Source: Bacteroidales bacterium (GTDB taxonomy: Bacteria; Bacteroidota; Bacteroidia; Bacteroidales; UBA932). From it: DNA of 64,000 bases. Positions 25,360 through 33,021 of this stretch are shown one piece after another. The translations under genes were made by a program, and so were the position numbers. The stretch's first letter is position 1. Every line of letters starts with the position of its first letter. Where the stretch lies: contig SUYQ01000013.1 of the NCBI GenBank assembly GCA_015060325.1, forward strand, positions 1-64,000. Reading direction: 5' to 3'. The notes under the pieces were generated by a model, which was given only the letters and a program-made list of their open reading frames with translations, was not told the origin of the DNA and searched no databases.

Positions 25360-26307
25360 TTACCACTCGAATAATACCGCCCCAGAGACAAAACCGGCTC
25401 CAAATGCGCTCATTGCTATCAGATCCCCTTTCTTGAACCGGCCGCTTCTATGGCATTCATCAAGCAGGATAGGACAGCATGAGCTTGAAGAGTTGCCATG
25501 ATCGTGAACGTTTACGGGGAATTTCTCTGCGGGCTGCCCGAGATAGTCCTGGATTGCATTGATTATCCTGATGTTGGCCTGGTGGAGAAGATAATGGTCC
25601 ACCTCCTCAGGCTTCCTCCCGGTCTCCTCCAGAACTCTTGTAATATCCTTGCCGGCTGCCTTTACTGCAAACTTGAATACATCCTGTCCCTTCATCTGCA
25701 AAGGCACATCCTTTTCCTCTTTTGTAATATAGGGTGTAGGCTGAAGCATCCGGCACTGCCATAGCTTGTCGGTGGCACTGGACGAGGACAGCTTGATGCT
25801 CTTGATATTGTCGCCAGGGGCCAGCACAGCAGCACCTGCACCATCACCGAAAAGCACACATGTCCTCCTGTCCGACCAATCAGTCATGCGGGTAGGTTCC
25901 TCTGCGCATACGATCAGCACATTCCTGACTTTTCCAGCCTGATAGAAAGACTCGGCGATCTCAAGAGCATAGATAAAACCTGCACAAGCGCAGTTGATGT
26001 CTATGCATGGACATGTCGCTCCTATTCCTCCCTGGATTATACAGCTCAGCTGAGGAGTGATATATTCATTTACAACATTGGAGCAGATTATGAAATCCAG
26101 ATCTTCCGCTTTCATCCCGGCATCTGTCAATGCCTTGTTGGCAGCATCTATGGCCATGTCTTCAAGTTTTTCATATGAAATCACATGGCGGCTCTTCACT
26201 CCGGTCCTGGTTGTGATCCACTCATCACTGGTGTCCAGAAACTCAGCCAGCATGTCGTTTGTAACCACCTTTTCAGGGAGTACACTTCCCGTTCCTACTA
26301 TTCTCAT
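25360..26307 (-). CDS. fabH: Beta-ketoacyl-ACP synthase III
   Basis: A 315-residue initiating condensing enzyme that joins an acyl-CoA primer to malonyl-ACP. The catalytic Cys is in INCACAGF (Cys108), the His is in LHQANIRI (near 243) and the Asn is in DHGNSSSS (near 273). It is the first gene of the fab operon, with a promoter element at 26336-26343. In branched-chain-fatty-acid-making Bacteroidales, FabH also selects iso and anteiso primers. Specificity cannot be read from the sequence. No acyl carrier protein gene accompanies the cluster. Confidence 0.95.
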   Translation of the reverse strand: MRIVGTGSVLPEKVVTNDMLAEFLDTSDEWITTRTGVKSRHVISYEKLEDMAIDAANKALTDAGMKAEDLDFIICSNVVNEYITPQLSCIIQGGIGATCPCIDINCACAGFIYALEIAESFYQAGKVRNVLIVCAEEPTRMTDWSDRRTCVLFGDGAGAAVLAPGDNIKSIKLSSSSATDKLWQCRMLQPTPYITKEEKDVPLQMKGQDVFKFAVKAAGKDITRVLEETGRKPEEVDHYLLHQANIRIINAIQDYLGQPAEKFPVNVHDHGNSSSSCCPILLDECHRSGRFKKGDLIAMSAFGAGFVSGAVLFEW

Positions 26308-26335
26308 CTTGTCGTAGCGTTTAAAAATTCGAAGG

Positions 26336-26343
26336 CAAAATTA
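26336..26343 (-). promoter_or_regulatory. Promoter -7 element of the fabH-fabK-fabF-fabZ operon
   Basis: TAATTTTG on the minus strand, 29 bases before the fabH start. The -33 region is T-rich without a clear TTG at 19-21 bases. Confidence 0.5.
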
Positions 26344-26433
26344 TACCCTCGCACAACAAGGAAAAAACTAATGTGGCAGGAGGCGGTCACGTTTGGCGAA
26401 AGGCAGGGAGGTTTGTCCTGGCGGTGGTAATTT

Positions 26434-26465
26434 TTTGGTATTTGGGGCAAAATTTCATACTTTTG
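26434..26465 (+). promoter_or_regulatory. Promoter of the LytTR regulator
   Basis: TTTG at 26434-26437, a 20-base spacer and TACTTTTG at 26458-26465, with a short leader of about 15 bases to the start at 26488. Confidence 0.72.
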
Positions 26466-26487
26466 CCTTCACTAAAACCCGAATTTA

Positions 26488-27387
26488 ATGTTTCTTTGGA
26501 AGAAATTACCGAGCTATCTGCTTGGAAAATATCAACTTATAGGTACCGTGACTTTTGCGGTATTGTTCGCGGTAATATTCCTGAACATATACATCCCTTT
26601 TTCTGACACGGCATGGTTCGTTCTGGGAGGAGGAGACACCCAGACATTCTTCTTCACGTTGACTTTCGTAGGTACATCGATACTGTCCCTTATCCTGAGC
26701 CGAGTGGCGATGTACAGATGCAAGAGGTTCATTTCAATGAACTATCTCGGATACATACTGTGGTGCATATTAGAGATCGTTATCGTCAGCCTGATATACA
26801 CATGGATAACATCCAACATCATCCCGGATTATCACGAACCTCTCATAGACACCTTCTCGCGTGCATTCCTATACGGCACGATAGCATTGGGCATCCCATA
26901 TCTGATAGCCGGAATGTATTTCGCGATCATCGACAAGAACAACACCATCAGACTGATGAACTACGAACATGTAGTCACTGATGAGGCGCCTCGGGAGAAT
27001 GCATCAAAGCATAAGATAACCTTGTTCGACAACAGCGGCACATTGAAGCTCTCTCTCAGTCCGGAAAACCTCTATTACATCGAATCCGACGATAACTATA
27101 TCAAGGTATGGTACACAGACAGCAAGGCAGAACTCAAGCAGTACATGCTGCGATGCAGATTGAAGACGGTAGAGGAAAGTTTCAAGGACAGCGGCCTTGT
27201 GAGGTGCAACAGGAAATATATCGTGAACATCAAGAAAGTCTCGATGCTCAGAAAAGAGAGCGACGGATACTTCCTTGATCTGGCAAACGAAGCCATCCAG
27301 CCCCTCCCGGTCACCAAGACCTACACAGACGCAGTGCTGAGCTACTTTACCGAACAGAGTCCCCTGCTGGAACCGATGGAAGACTAA
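26488..27387 (+). CDS. Membrane-bound LytTR-family DNA-binding regulator
   Basis: A 299-residue protein with four predicted membrane helices (about 15-37, 53-75, 84-106 and 122-147) joined to a C-terminal LytTR DNA-binding domain (about 180-285). The LytTR signature NLYYIESDDNYIKVWY starts near 193, and the RCNRKYIVNIKKV strand pair lies near 240. No receiver or histidine-kinase domain is present, so this is a one-component regulator whose membrane part may sense a signal directly. Its targets are unknown. It is monocistronic, with a promoter 23-54 bases upstream and a terminator just downstream. It sits next to the fab operon (divergent), which makes lipid or envelope state a possible signal, but this is only inference. 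Confidence 0.85.
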   Translation: MFLWKKLPSYLLGKYQLIGTVTFAVLFAVIFLNIYIPFSDTAWFVLGGGDTQTFFFTLTFVGTSILSLILSRVAMYRCKRFISMNYLGYILWCILEIVIVSLIYTWITSNIIPDYHEPLIDTFSRAFLYGTIALGIPYLIAGMYFAIIDKNNTIRLMNYEHVVTDEAPRENASKHKITLFDNSGTLKLSLSPENLYYIESDDNYIKVWYTDSKAELKQYMLRCRLKTVEESFKDSGLVRCNRKYIVNIKKVSMLRKESDGYFLDLANEAIQPLPVTKTYTDAVLSYFTEQSPLLEPMED

Positions 27388-27394
27388 ACGACAG

Positions 27395-27418
27395 ACGACC
27401 GGAAATCCGGTCGTTTTC
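27395..27418 (+). terminator. Intrinsic terminator of the LytTR gene
   Basis: ACGACCGGA pairs with TCCGGTCGT around a two-base AA, followed by TTTCTGTTT. Confidence 0.8.
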
Positions 27419-27553
27419 TGTTTAGTCCTCCTGTTTCCTGGCGCATAATTCACTGACAGTCAACCACTTCCCCAAACCGCGTGCTCCCCAAATGCGGCAC
27501 GCGGTTTACGTAAGTAATTGGCCCACAACAAGATACGCGCCAGCCTAATGTAT

Positions 27554-27639
27554 AGTCCTGAGCGCCCCATTGTCATCCTGAGCGCCATTCTGTCATCCTG
27601 AGCGTCTCTCTGTCATCCTGAGCGAAGCGAAGGATCTTT
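27554..27639. repeat. Dispersed repeat: four GTCATCCTGAGC units, last one full length
   Basis: A partial unit AGTCCTGAGC, then TTGTCATCCTGAGCGCC, CTGTCATCCTGAGCGTC and the full unit TGTCATCCTGAGCGAAGCGA with AGGATCTTT. The layout matches the arrays before the RSH gene and gmk, but here no gene starts within the usual 20-30 bases. The nearest small frame (27649-27813) is doubtful. Confidence 0.82.
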
Positions 27640-27680
27640 GCGGATCACATGCAGAACTCCGCGTTTCGAAAGTTGGGACA

Positions 27681-27777
27681 GCTTGGACGAGTTTCGAGCA
27701 ATTCGGGCACAAGCTGTACCGCAAACATGCTTTTTCTGCATAAAAACGATACCGCTTGGACGAGTATCGAGCATTTC
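27681..27777. repeat. Pair of 24-base direct repeats in the gene-free stretch
   Basis: GCTTGGACGAGTTTCGAGCA followed by ATTC at 27681-27704, and GCTTGGACGAGTATCGAGCA followed by TTTC at 27754-27777. They are 22 of 24 bases identical and 49 bases apart. The copies fall in different codon phases of the only small frame crossing them, so they look like a DNA or RNA motif rather than a protein repeat. Function unknown. Confidence 0.6.
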
Positions 27778-27876
27778 ATGACCAAGCACTCCATTCTCAA
27801 CCGAAACATGTGATTAAAGGGTACATTTTGCCGCCCTTCGAGCACGTACATATATATAATGGGTGGCTAAAAGGCA

Positions 27877-27974
27877 ACAGCCAGGCGCGCGGAGAGCCCC
27901 TCAGGGTCGAGCTCTCCGCAGCGCCTGAGCTGTAGTCGTCGGAGACCGTATATTCCGACGACGGTGCCGCGCAC
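27877..27974. ncRNA. Candidate structured RNA with three hairpins (strand undecided)
   Basis: Hairpin 1 combines ACAGC/GCTGT, AGGCGC/GCGCCT and GCGGAGAGC/GCTCTCCGC (27877-27933), giving 20 base pairs with one small internal loop and one bulged A. A CCC/GGG pair sits in the apical loop. Hairpin 2 is GTCGTCGGA with TCCGACGAC (27935-27962), nine perfect pairs. Hairpin 3 is GTGC with GCAC (27964-27974). The block is much more GC-rich than its flanks and lies in an 808-base stretch without a convincing gene. On the plus strand a near-consensus TACATTTTG (27822-27830) could be a -7 element. I cannot match it to a known RNA family by eye. A 6S-type or other small RNA, or a mobile-element remnant, are possibilities. 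Confidence 0.45.
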
Positions 27975-28076
27975 TCTACACAATACTAATTAGCAACGGA
28001 TAGAAAGGACAACAAAAGCACCCCGCAGCCATGCGAACATGGTCACATAACACCCTCACTCTCAGCAACATAAAAC

Positions 28077-28111
28077 GTGCTCGGTGGTCGTTTTGGTTGA
28101 CCACCGAGCAC
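28077..28111. other. Perfect 13-bp hairpin downstream of prfA
   Basis: GTGCTCGGTGGTC pairs perfectly with GACCACCGAGCAC around a nine-base loop. No T-run follows on either strand, so it is not a classical intrinsic terminator. It shares arm sequence with the hairpin at 28149-28185. Confidence 0.65.
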
Positions 28112-28148
28112 ACTAACCTGCGTTATATCGTTCTGTGAGGCATATTGC

Positions 28149-28185
28149 CGTGCTTGGTCGTACCACAAAACGACGACCGAGCACG
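28149..28185. other. Second related hairpin next to the prfA stop codon
   Basis: CGTGCTTGGTCGT pairs with ACGACCGAGCACG, 13 pairs with one G-T pair, around an 11-base loop. It begins 11 bases past the prfA stop codon (minus strand). It may protect or end the prfA transcript, and the related hairpin 37 bases further on suggests duplication. Confidence 0.6.
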
Positions 28186-28195
28186 CTATTACCAA

Positions 28196-29278
28196 TTATT
28201 CCGCTGCCTTGAGACGCTCGGCGTTCTCGGCTATCTGGAGCTGGTCGATCACGTCCTGGATCGCACCGTCCATGAAGACAGGGAGGTTGTACATCGTGTA
28301 GTTGATGCGGTGGTCGGTAACACGTGACTGAGGATAGTTGTATGTACGGATCTTTGCCGAACGGTCACCGCCTGCCACCATAGTCTTTCTCTTTGCTGAG
28401 ATCTCGGCGAGGTACTTCTCGTACTCCATGTTGTAGAGACGTGTACGGAGCTCGGCGAGAGCCTTGTCGAAGTTCTTGAGCTGTGACTTCTCGTCCTGAC
28501 ACTGAACCACCAGACCGGTAGGAATGTGGGTAAGACGGATAGCCGAATAAGTCGTGTTCACCGACTGACCGCCAGGACCTGAAGAACAGAATGTATCCTT
28601 GCGGATATCGTTCATATTGAGCTCGATATCAAACTCATCAGCCTCAGGAAGCACAGCTACGGATGCTGCAGAGGTATGTACACGGCCCTGAGTCTCGGTC
28701 TGAGGCACGCGCTGTACACGGTGAACTCCTGACTCATACTTCAGCACGCCGTAAACACCGTCACCAGTCACCTTGCAGACAATTTCCTTGAATCCGCCGG
28801 CAGCACCTTCTGCCTGCGTAGTGACTTCCAGTCTCCAGCCACGGGTCTCTATATACTTCGAGTACATACGGAACAGGTCACCGGCAAAGATGGCAGCCTC
28901 GTCTCCACCTGAACCGCCACGGATCTCAAGAATCGCGTTCTTGCTGTCCTGCGGGTCTGCAGGAATGAGCAGCAGCTTGATCTTCTCCTCCCACTCAGGA
29001 AGGGTAGGTTCTATCTCGGCAATCTCTTCCTTAGCCATCTCGCGAAGGTCTTCATCCTTCTCAGTGGCGAGGATCTCCTTTGCCATCTCATAGTTCTCGA
29101 TTATCCTCTTGAACTCGTTTCCAGCCTCGATGATCGGAGTCAGTTCCTTGTACTCCTTGTTCAGCTGCACGAATTTCTTCATATCAGAAATAACCTCAGG
29201 GTCAGCGAGCTGTGCCTGAAGTCCCTCATATTTCTCCTGAAGGCCCAATACCTTCTCCAAAAGTGAATTGTCTGCCAT
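28196..29278 (-). CDS. prfA: Peptide chain release factor 1
   Basis: A 360-residue RF1 that recognises UAA and UAG stop codons and triggers peptide release. The catalytic GGQ is at 236-238 within SSGPGGQSVNTT. The following TYSAIRLTHIPTG segment is the usual class I core. The codon-recognition PxT-type tripeptide region precedes it (RVPQTETQGRVHTSAAS near 195-210). The N-terminal coiled-coil region and full length are normal. No in-frame programmed shift is seen, as expected for prfA rather than prfB. Its promoter is well formed at 29300-29331. Two related hairpins lie downstream. Confidence 0.97.
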   Translation of the reverse strand: MADNSLLEKVLGLQEKYEGLQAQLADPEVISDMKKFVQLNKEYKELTPIIEAGNEFKRIIENYEMAKEILATEKDEDLREMAKEEIAEIEPTLPEWEEKIKLLLIPADPQDSKNAILEIRGGSGGDEAAIFAGDLFRMYSKYIETRGWRLEVTTQAEGAAGGFKEIVCKVTGDGVYGVLKYESGVHRVQRVPQTETQGRVHTSAASVAVLPEADEFDIELNMNDIRKDTFCSSGPGGQSVNTTYSAIRLTHIPTGLVVQCQDEKSQLKNFDKALAELRTRLYNMEYEKYLAEISAKRKTMVAGGDRSAKIRTYNYPQSRVTDHRINYTMYNLPVFMDGAIQDVIDQLQIAENAERLKAAE

Positions 29279-29299
29279 ATAATGGTTTATTTAAGCGTG

Positions 29300-29331
29300 C
29301 AAAGATAATAAAATTTTTCCGTTACGAACAA
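29300..29331 (-). promoter_or_regulatory. Promoter of prfA
   Basis: On the minus strand TTG (29329-29331), a 21-base spacer and TATCTTTG (29300-29307), 21 bases before the start codon. Confidence 0.68.
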
Positions 29332-29351
29332 TACTCACCGATTGACACTCC

Positions 29352-31106
29352 CTATCTGCGCGAAACCTCATCCAAGGCCTTGCGAGCCTCTGACATCAGC
29401 TCATGCCAAGGATAGCGGTAGTCCGTAATGTCCGTGTCACGAATCTTCTGCAAAACCGCCTCAACCTCGGTCACATCCACGCCTTCTCTGCGGAGCTGTC
29501 TGACCTTCTCCGCGACTTCGATTCCGTCGATGAGTTTTTCGAAGCGCACGGACGAGCGGTTGAAAGGATATACCAGATATGTGTCACCGCTGAGCCACTT
29601 CCCAAAACGAGAGTCATATTGAGGGTCGGCTGCCCACGAATTATATGCCCAACGGAGCATTCCATCATAGTCATGAGCTATGTTATACCATCCGAGAAGT
29701 TCGCTCTCATAAGGCTGAGAAGTCGAAAATGTATTCGGAAATGAAGGGTTGCAGCACACGTAGAATGTAGTATAGAAGTCCTGTTCACGACGCATGTCGA
29801 TATCCTCCTGGCTTACTACAGCATGATGGATAGCCACACAGACGTCACGCATCATCGTGAACTTCTTGTATGAGCGGTGATTGTCCGCAAGTGCGAATCC
29901 CATCTCCGGGGCGCAGGACATAAGCACATCTGCAGCTGCCTGCATGGCTTCAGGAGAGCGCTCATCCATTGCAATGTTTGCAATCTCAAGCCAGCCCTTC
30001 GCCTCAAGATGCTTCTTGAAATCAATGAGGAACGGGGTCCATATCTCTGTAAAAATGTCCGTACCAGGCTCTGCCTTGACAGTGACGGTCTTGCCCTTAG
30101 CCTCATCCATGTATTCAAGTTCGCAGTTCCAAGGAACCATAGAGTAACAGTTGATCTCCCTGTCGATTCCGAGGTCAATCATAAGCTGCACCCACCTGTC
30201 AAAAATCCGATAGTCATAGCTCCATGAGCCGTCCTGATGCCTTGTCCAAGCAATCATAGGTTCATATGCATCAAAGCACTGATGGTTCCATGGATCCTTG
30301 TTGAGAGTAGCCGTGATTACCTTCTGGCCTGCATCTGCCAGCCTCTTCATGAGCGGCTTCATGGCCTCGAAATGAGCATCGCTCCATAGTTCTACGCCAT
30401 ATGCACGTGCCACAGCAGAAGGATGCTGCCACAGATCAAGATGATATGACCATTTGTCCGGAGTCTGCAAAGTATGGTTCACGACCTCCAGTTCGAGAGG
30501 AAGAACGACCTTATCGCGCCCGTTCCTCACCTCCACATCGGCATTATAGAGACCAGGCTCTGCGTCCTGAGGGACATTGATGCTCACCCACACAGGACGA
30601 ACAGTACGAGCCTCCATATATAAACTTGAAAGAGAGTCCAGCATATCAGGTGCAAGCACTGCAGGAGTCTTGCCTTTCTTGTAGCGATGAGTCCTCATGA
30701 ACTCAGGAGTCTGCTGATCTCCAAGGGTATAGCGTACGAAATGTGCTGACGCGACAGAAGATGGCAGCTGAGCTCCATCAGCTTTAAAATCACCGACCTT
30801 ACATTCCACACGCTTCTTTGCCTTGGCACTCCACAAAACGATAAGGGCAGAGGCGCGTTCGCCTTTCCATACTGTCAGACGGAATGGTTCCGATGAGACT
30901 TCAGTCGGGACAACGCTTCTCTTATAAGCGAAGTCCGAATCGCCCCAAGCGGCATTAAGCTTTCCGCTTACCTTTTCCCACTGGGCTTTCTGTTCTGCGG
31001 TCAGTGCAACAGGATCCTCAGCCTCAACGAAAGTCAGGTCATTCTGTGCACTTGCTGCAAAACTCACTGCCAGGCATATTGACAGTACCAGAATCTTTCT
31101 CATCAT
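29352..31106 (-). CDS. Secreted GH123-like (DUF4091) glycoside hydrolase
   Basis: A 584-residue protein with a cleavable signal peptide (ending FAASAQ near residue 20). An N-terminal beta-sandwich region covers about 25-215 and a TIM-barrel catalytic region like the GH123/DUF4091 family covers about 220-560. GH123 beta-N-acetylgalactosaminidases use a neighbouring Asp-Glu pair with help from the substrate's acetamido group. A matching pair is seen in IAMDERSPEAM (D381, E382). Other family-like segments are YHLDLWQHPSAVAR near 220 and LRWAYNSWAADP near 485. Activity on GalNAc-containing glycans such as host mucin or glycolipid is plausible but not proven. Its start overlaps the tcdA stop by four bases (ATGA), so the two are translationally coupled. 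Confidence 0.82.
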   Translation of the reverse strand: MMRKILVLSICLAVSFAASAQNDLTFVEAEDPVALTAEQKAQWEKVSGKLNAAWGDSDFAYKRSVVPTEVSSEPFRLTVWKGERASALIVLWSAKAKKRVECKVGDFKADGAQLPSSVASAHFVRYTLGDQQTPEFMRTHRYKKGKTPAVLAPDMLDSLSSLYMEARTVRPVWVSINVPQDAEPGLYNADVEVRNGRDKVVLPLELEVVNHTLQTPDKWSYHLDLWQHPSAVARAYGVELWSDAHFEAMKPLMKRLADAGQKVITATLNKDPWNHQCFDAYEPMIAWTRHQDGSWSYDYRIFDRWVQLMIDLGIDREINCYSMVPWNCELEYMDEAKGKTVTVKAEPGTDIFTEIWTPFLIDFKKHLEAKGWLEIANIAMDERSPEAMQAAADVLMSCAPEMGFALADNHRSYKKFTMMRDVCVAIHHAVVSQEDIDMRREQDFYTTFYVCCNPSFPNTFSTSQPYESELLGWYNIAHDYDGMLRWAYNSWAADPQYDSRFGKWLSGDTYLVYPFNRSSVRFEKLIDGIEVAEKVRQLRREGVDVTEVEAVLQKIRDTDITDYRYPWHELMSEARKALDEVSRR

Positions 31107-31846
31107 GCTTTATTATCTGATGTTTCAGACTTAGCCATCAGTCCTGTGATGACCGCCTGGGCGCATGTGCAGCCGAAGACGGCGGGGATGTAGGATATGG
31201 TGCCGACCTGGGATTTCTTGTTGCGGTCTTCGCATGGGACTATCGATTCCTTGTCCGGAAGCTCTTCGGAGAAGACGACCTGAAAGCCTTTTTTGATGCC
31301 CATATGGCGGAGTCTCTTGCGGACGATATATGCCAGCGGGCAGTTGAATGACTTGGAGACATCGGTCAGGCGGACTTTGGTGGCGTCATATTTTGCTCCT
31401 GCGCCCATGGAAGACACGAGCGGAATGCCATTGTCCATGCAGTATTTGATAAGGTGGAGCTTAGGTGAAAGCGTATCAATCGCGTCTACAAGGAAGTCGA
31501 TCTTGTATGCACCCAGCACTTCCCCAGCCTTTTCCGCCTCGAGGTATTCCTTAATAATGATAAGATCCAGTTCAGGGTTTATATCTTTCAGTCTGGCTGC
31601 GAGAACATCGCACTTCGGTTTGCCGACAGTGGAGTCCAGGGCCAGCAGCTGACGGTTCTTGTTGGTTACAGAGACATCGTCGCTGTCAAGGATGATGAGA
31701 TGGCCGACTCCGGCACGCACGATCATCTCGGCGGCGTAGCCTCCTACGCCGCCGACTCCGATGACAGCCACTGTCGAGGCGCGGAAATGATCAAGCATTT
31801 CCTCCCCTGTCAGCATTGCTGTTCTTTCCTGCCAATCGTAAATCAT
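31103..31846 (-). CDS. tcdA: tRNA threonylcarbamoyladenosine dehydratase (ThiF/E1 family)
   Basis: A 247-residue E1-like enzyme that cyclises t6A37 to ct6A in ANN-decoding tRNAs using ATP. The nucleotide-binding motif GVGGVGGYAAEMIVRAGVG (about 35-53) is followed by LDSDDVSVTNKNRQ (about 58-71) and the conserved DAIDTLSPKLHLI (about 120-132). The cysteine in FNCPLAYIVRK near 172 and the C-terminal TISYIPAVFGCTCA segment fit TcdA rather than ThiF or MoeB. It overlaps the hydrolase gene downstream by four bases. Upstream, a repeat unit ends 12 bases before the start codon. Confidence 0.93.
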   Translation of the reverse strand: MIYDWQERTAMLTGEEMLDHFRASTVAVIGVGGVGGYAAEMIVRAGVGHLIILDSDDVSVTNKNRQLLALDSTVGKPKCDVLAARLKDINPELDLIIIKEYLEAEKAGEVLGAYKIDFLVDAIDTLSPKLHLIKYCMDNGIPLVSSMGAGAKYDATKVRLTDVSKSFNCPLAYIVRKRLRHMGIKKGFQVVFSEELPDKESIVPCEDRNKKSQVGTISYIPAVFGCTCAQAVITGLMAKSETSDNKA

Positions 31847-31856
31847 AACTTATTGG

Positions 31857-32085
31857 TTTAAAGATCCTTCGCTACGCTCAGGATGACAATGGGAAAACTC
31901 AGGAATGACAATGGGATAACTCAGGATGACAATGGGAAAACTCTGGATGACTGAGAAGCAGGACCTGGATGACAGAGAAACAGGACCTGGATGACTGAGA
32001 AACAGGACCTGGATGACAGAGGGCTGTTCAGACTGTGGTATTCCATGAGTAATGTCATTCTGAGCGAAGCGAAGAATCTTCATTA
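31857..32085. repeat. Large dispersed-repeat block: inverted full units enclosing two tandem families
   Basis: The left end is AAAGATCCTTCGCTACGCTC with AGGATGACA. The right end is its inverted counterpart TGTCATTCTGAGCGAAGCGA with AGAATCTT. Between them are four units like CTCAGGATGACAATGGGAAAA (about 21 bases), then four units like CAGGACCTGGATGACAGAGAA (about 22 bases). It fills the gap between mazG and tcdA and just reaches the mazG stop codon. Frames that cross it are an artefact of repeat length. Confidence 0.85.
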
Positions 32086-32907
32086 CAAACCTTTCGCTTT
32101 GCCTTCGTCCCAGATTGCGTCCATTTCCGCCAGCGTCATATCCTTGAGGTTGCGGCCTTTGCGGATGGTCTGCTCCTCGAGATAGGTGAAACGGCGACGG
32201 AACTTCGCGCATGTACGCTCGAGAGCCGTATCAGGATTCAGACCATATAGACGTGCAGCATTTACGGTAGCGAAAAGGAAATCACCAAGTTCCTCCTCCG
32301 CGCGGTCATACGCCGCCTTGCGTTCCTCGTCTGACTCGGCTGCTGCCATCGCATCAAGCTCTGCCTGGTACTCGCCCATTTCCTCCTTCACCTTGTCCCA
32401 TACCTGCTCCTTGCACTCCCAGTCGAAGCCCACTCCGCGCGCCTTGTCCTGCATGCGGTATGCCTTGAGAAGCGGCGGAAGACCATCAGGTACTCCTGAG
32501 AGCACCCTCTTGTTGCCATCCTTTTCCTTGGTCTTGAGCATCTCCCACTGCTTGATCACATCCTCGGCATCACCCACCTCAGCCGATGAGAACACATGCG
32601 GATGGCGATAGATAAGCTTGTCGCAAAGAAAATTGATCACGTCCACTATGTCGAAATGCTCCTTCTCCTCGCCTATCTTGGCATAGAAAAGTACATGAAG
32701 GAGCACATCGCCAAGCTCCTTCGACAGTTCATGCTCCTCCCCTTTGAGGATCGCATCACTGAGTTCATATACCTCCTCAAGGGTCTGCGGCCGAAGCGAC
32801 TCATTGGTCTGCTTGCGGTCCCAAGGGCACTTGACCCTTAATTCGTCCAGCACATCCAGTATCCTTCCGAATGCCTGTAGTTTTTCTTCTCTTGTATGCA
32901 TATTCAT
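32083..32907 (-). CDS. mazG: Nucleoside triphosphate pyrophosphohydrolase MazG
   Basis: A 274-residue two-domain MazG that hydrolyses NTPs and dNTPs to monophosphates and pyrophosphate, with a housecleaning role. The metal-binding EExxE pattern is seen in LEEVYELSDAI with ELSKELGDVLLHVLFYAK (around 38-75). A second copy lies near the C-terminus (RAEEELGDFLFATVNAARL around 206-224). CPWDRKQTNESLRPQTLEE near residue 28 is the family signature. The length is typical of full MazG rather than single-domain forms. Its promoter is at 33022-33029, and a repeat unit lies in the leader about 15 bases before the start. Confidence 0.95.
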   Translation of the reverse strand: MNMHTREEKLQAFGRILDVLDELRVKCPWDRKQTNESLRPQTLEEVYELSDAILKGEEHELSKELGDVLLHVLFYAKIGEEKEHFDIVDVINFLCDKLIYRHPHVFSSAEVGDAEDVIKQWEMLKTKEKDGNKRVLSGVPDGLPPLLKAYRMQDKARGVGFDWECKEQVWDKVKEEMGEYQAELDAMAAAESDEERKAAYDRAEEELGDFLFATVNAARLYGLNPDTALERTCAKFRRRFTYLEEQTIRKGRNLKDMTLAEMDAIWDEGKAKGL

Positions 32908-32922
32908 TTATCTGTTTCGTGT

Positions 32923-32978
32923 AAAGATCCTTCGCTGCGCTCAGGATGACAGAGGAGCAGGTCAGGATGACAATGGGC
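32923..32978. repeat. Dispersed repeat in the mazG leader
   Basis: AAAGATCCTTCGCTGCGCTC with AGGATGACAG, then a short GTCAGGATGACAATGGG unit. The full-length unit is nearest the mazG start, as in the other arrays. Confidence 0.82.
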
Positions 32979-33021
32979 CGTCACAAATCCACGATCATGT
33001 CGGGGACGACAATGTAGCATG

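Noticed and set aside
27649..27813. 54-residue plus-strand frame in the gene-free stretch
   Set aside because: It contains both 24-base direct repeats but in different codon phases, so the repeated unit is conserved as nucleotide sequence and not as protein. No ribosome-binding or promoter support.
27645..27851. 68-residue minus-strand frame in the same stretch
   Set aside because: It covers the same direct repeats, Cys- and Met-rich without pattern, and no promoter precedes it.
31857..32085. CRISPR array
   Set aside because: The units are directly adjacent and degenerate without unique spacers, there are no cas genes, and the ends are the dispersed-repeat core.
31850..32212. 120-residue minus-strand frame between tcdA and mazG
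   Set aside because: Most of it is translated tandem repeat, and the rest overlaps the end of mazG in another frame.
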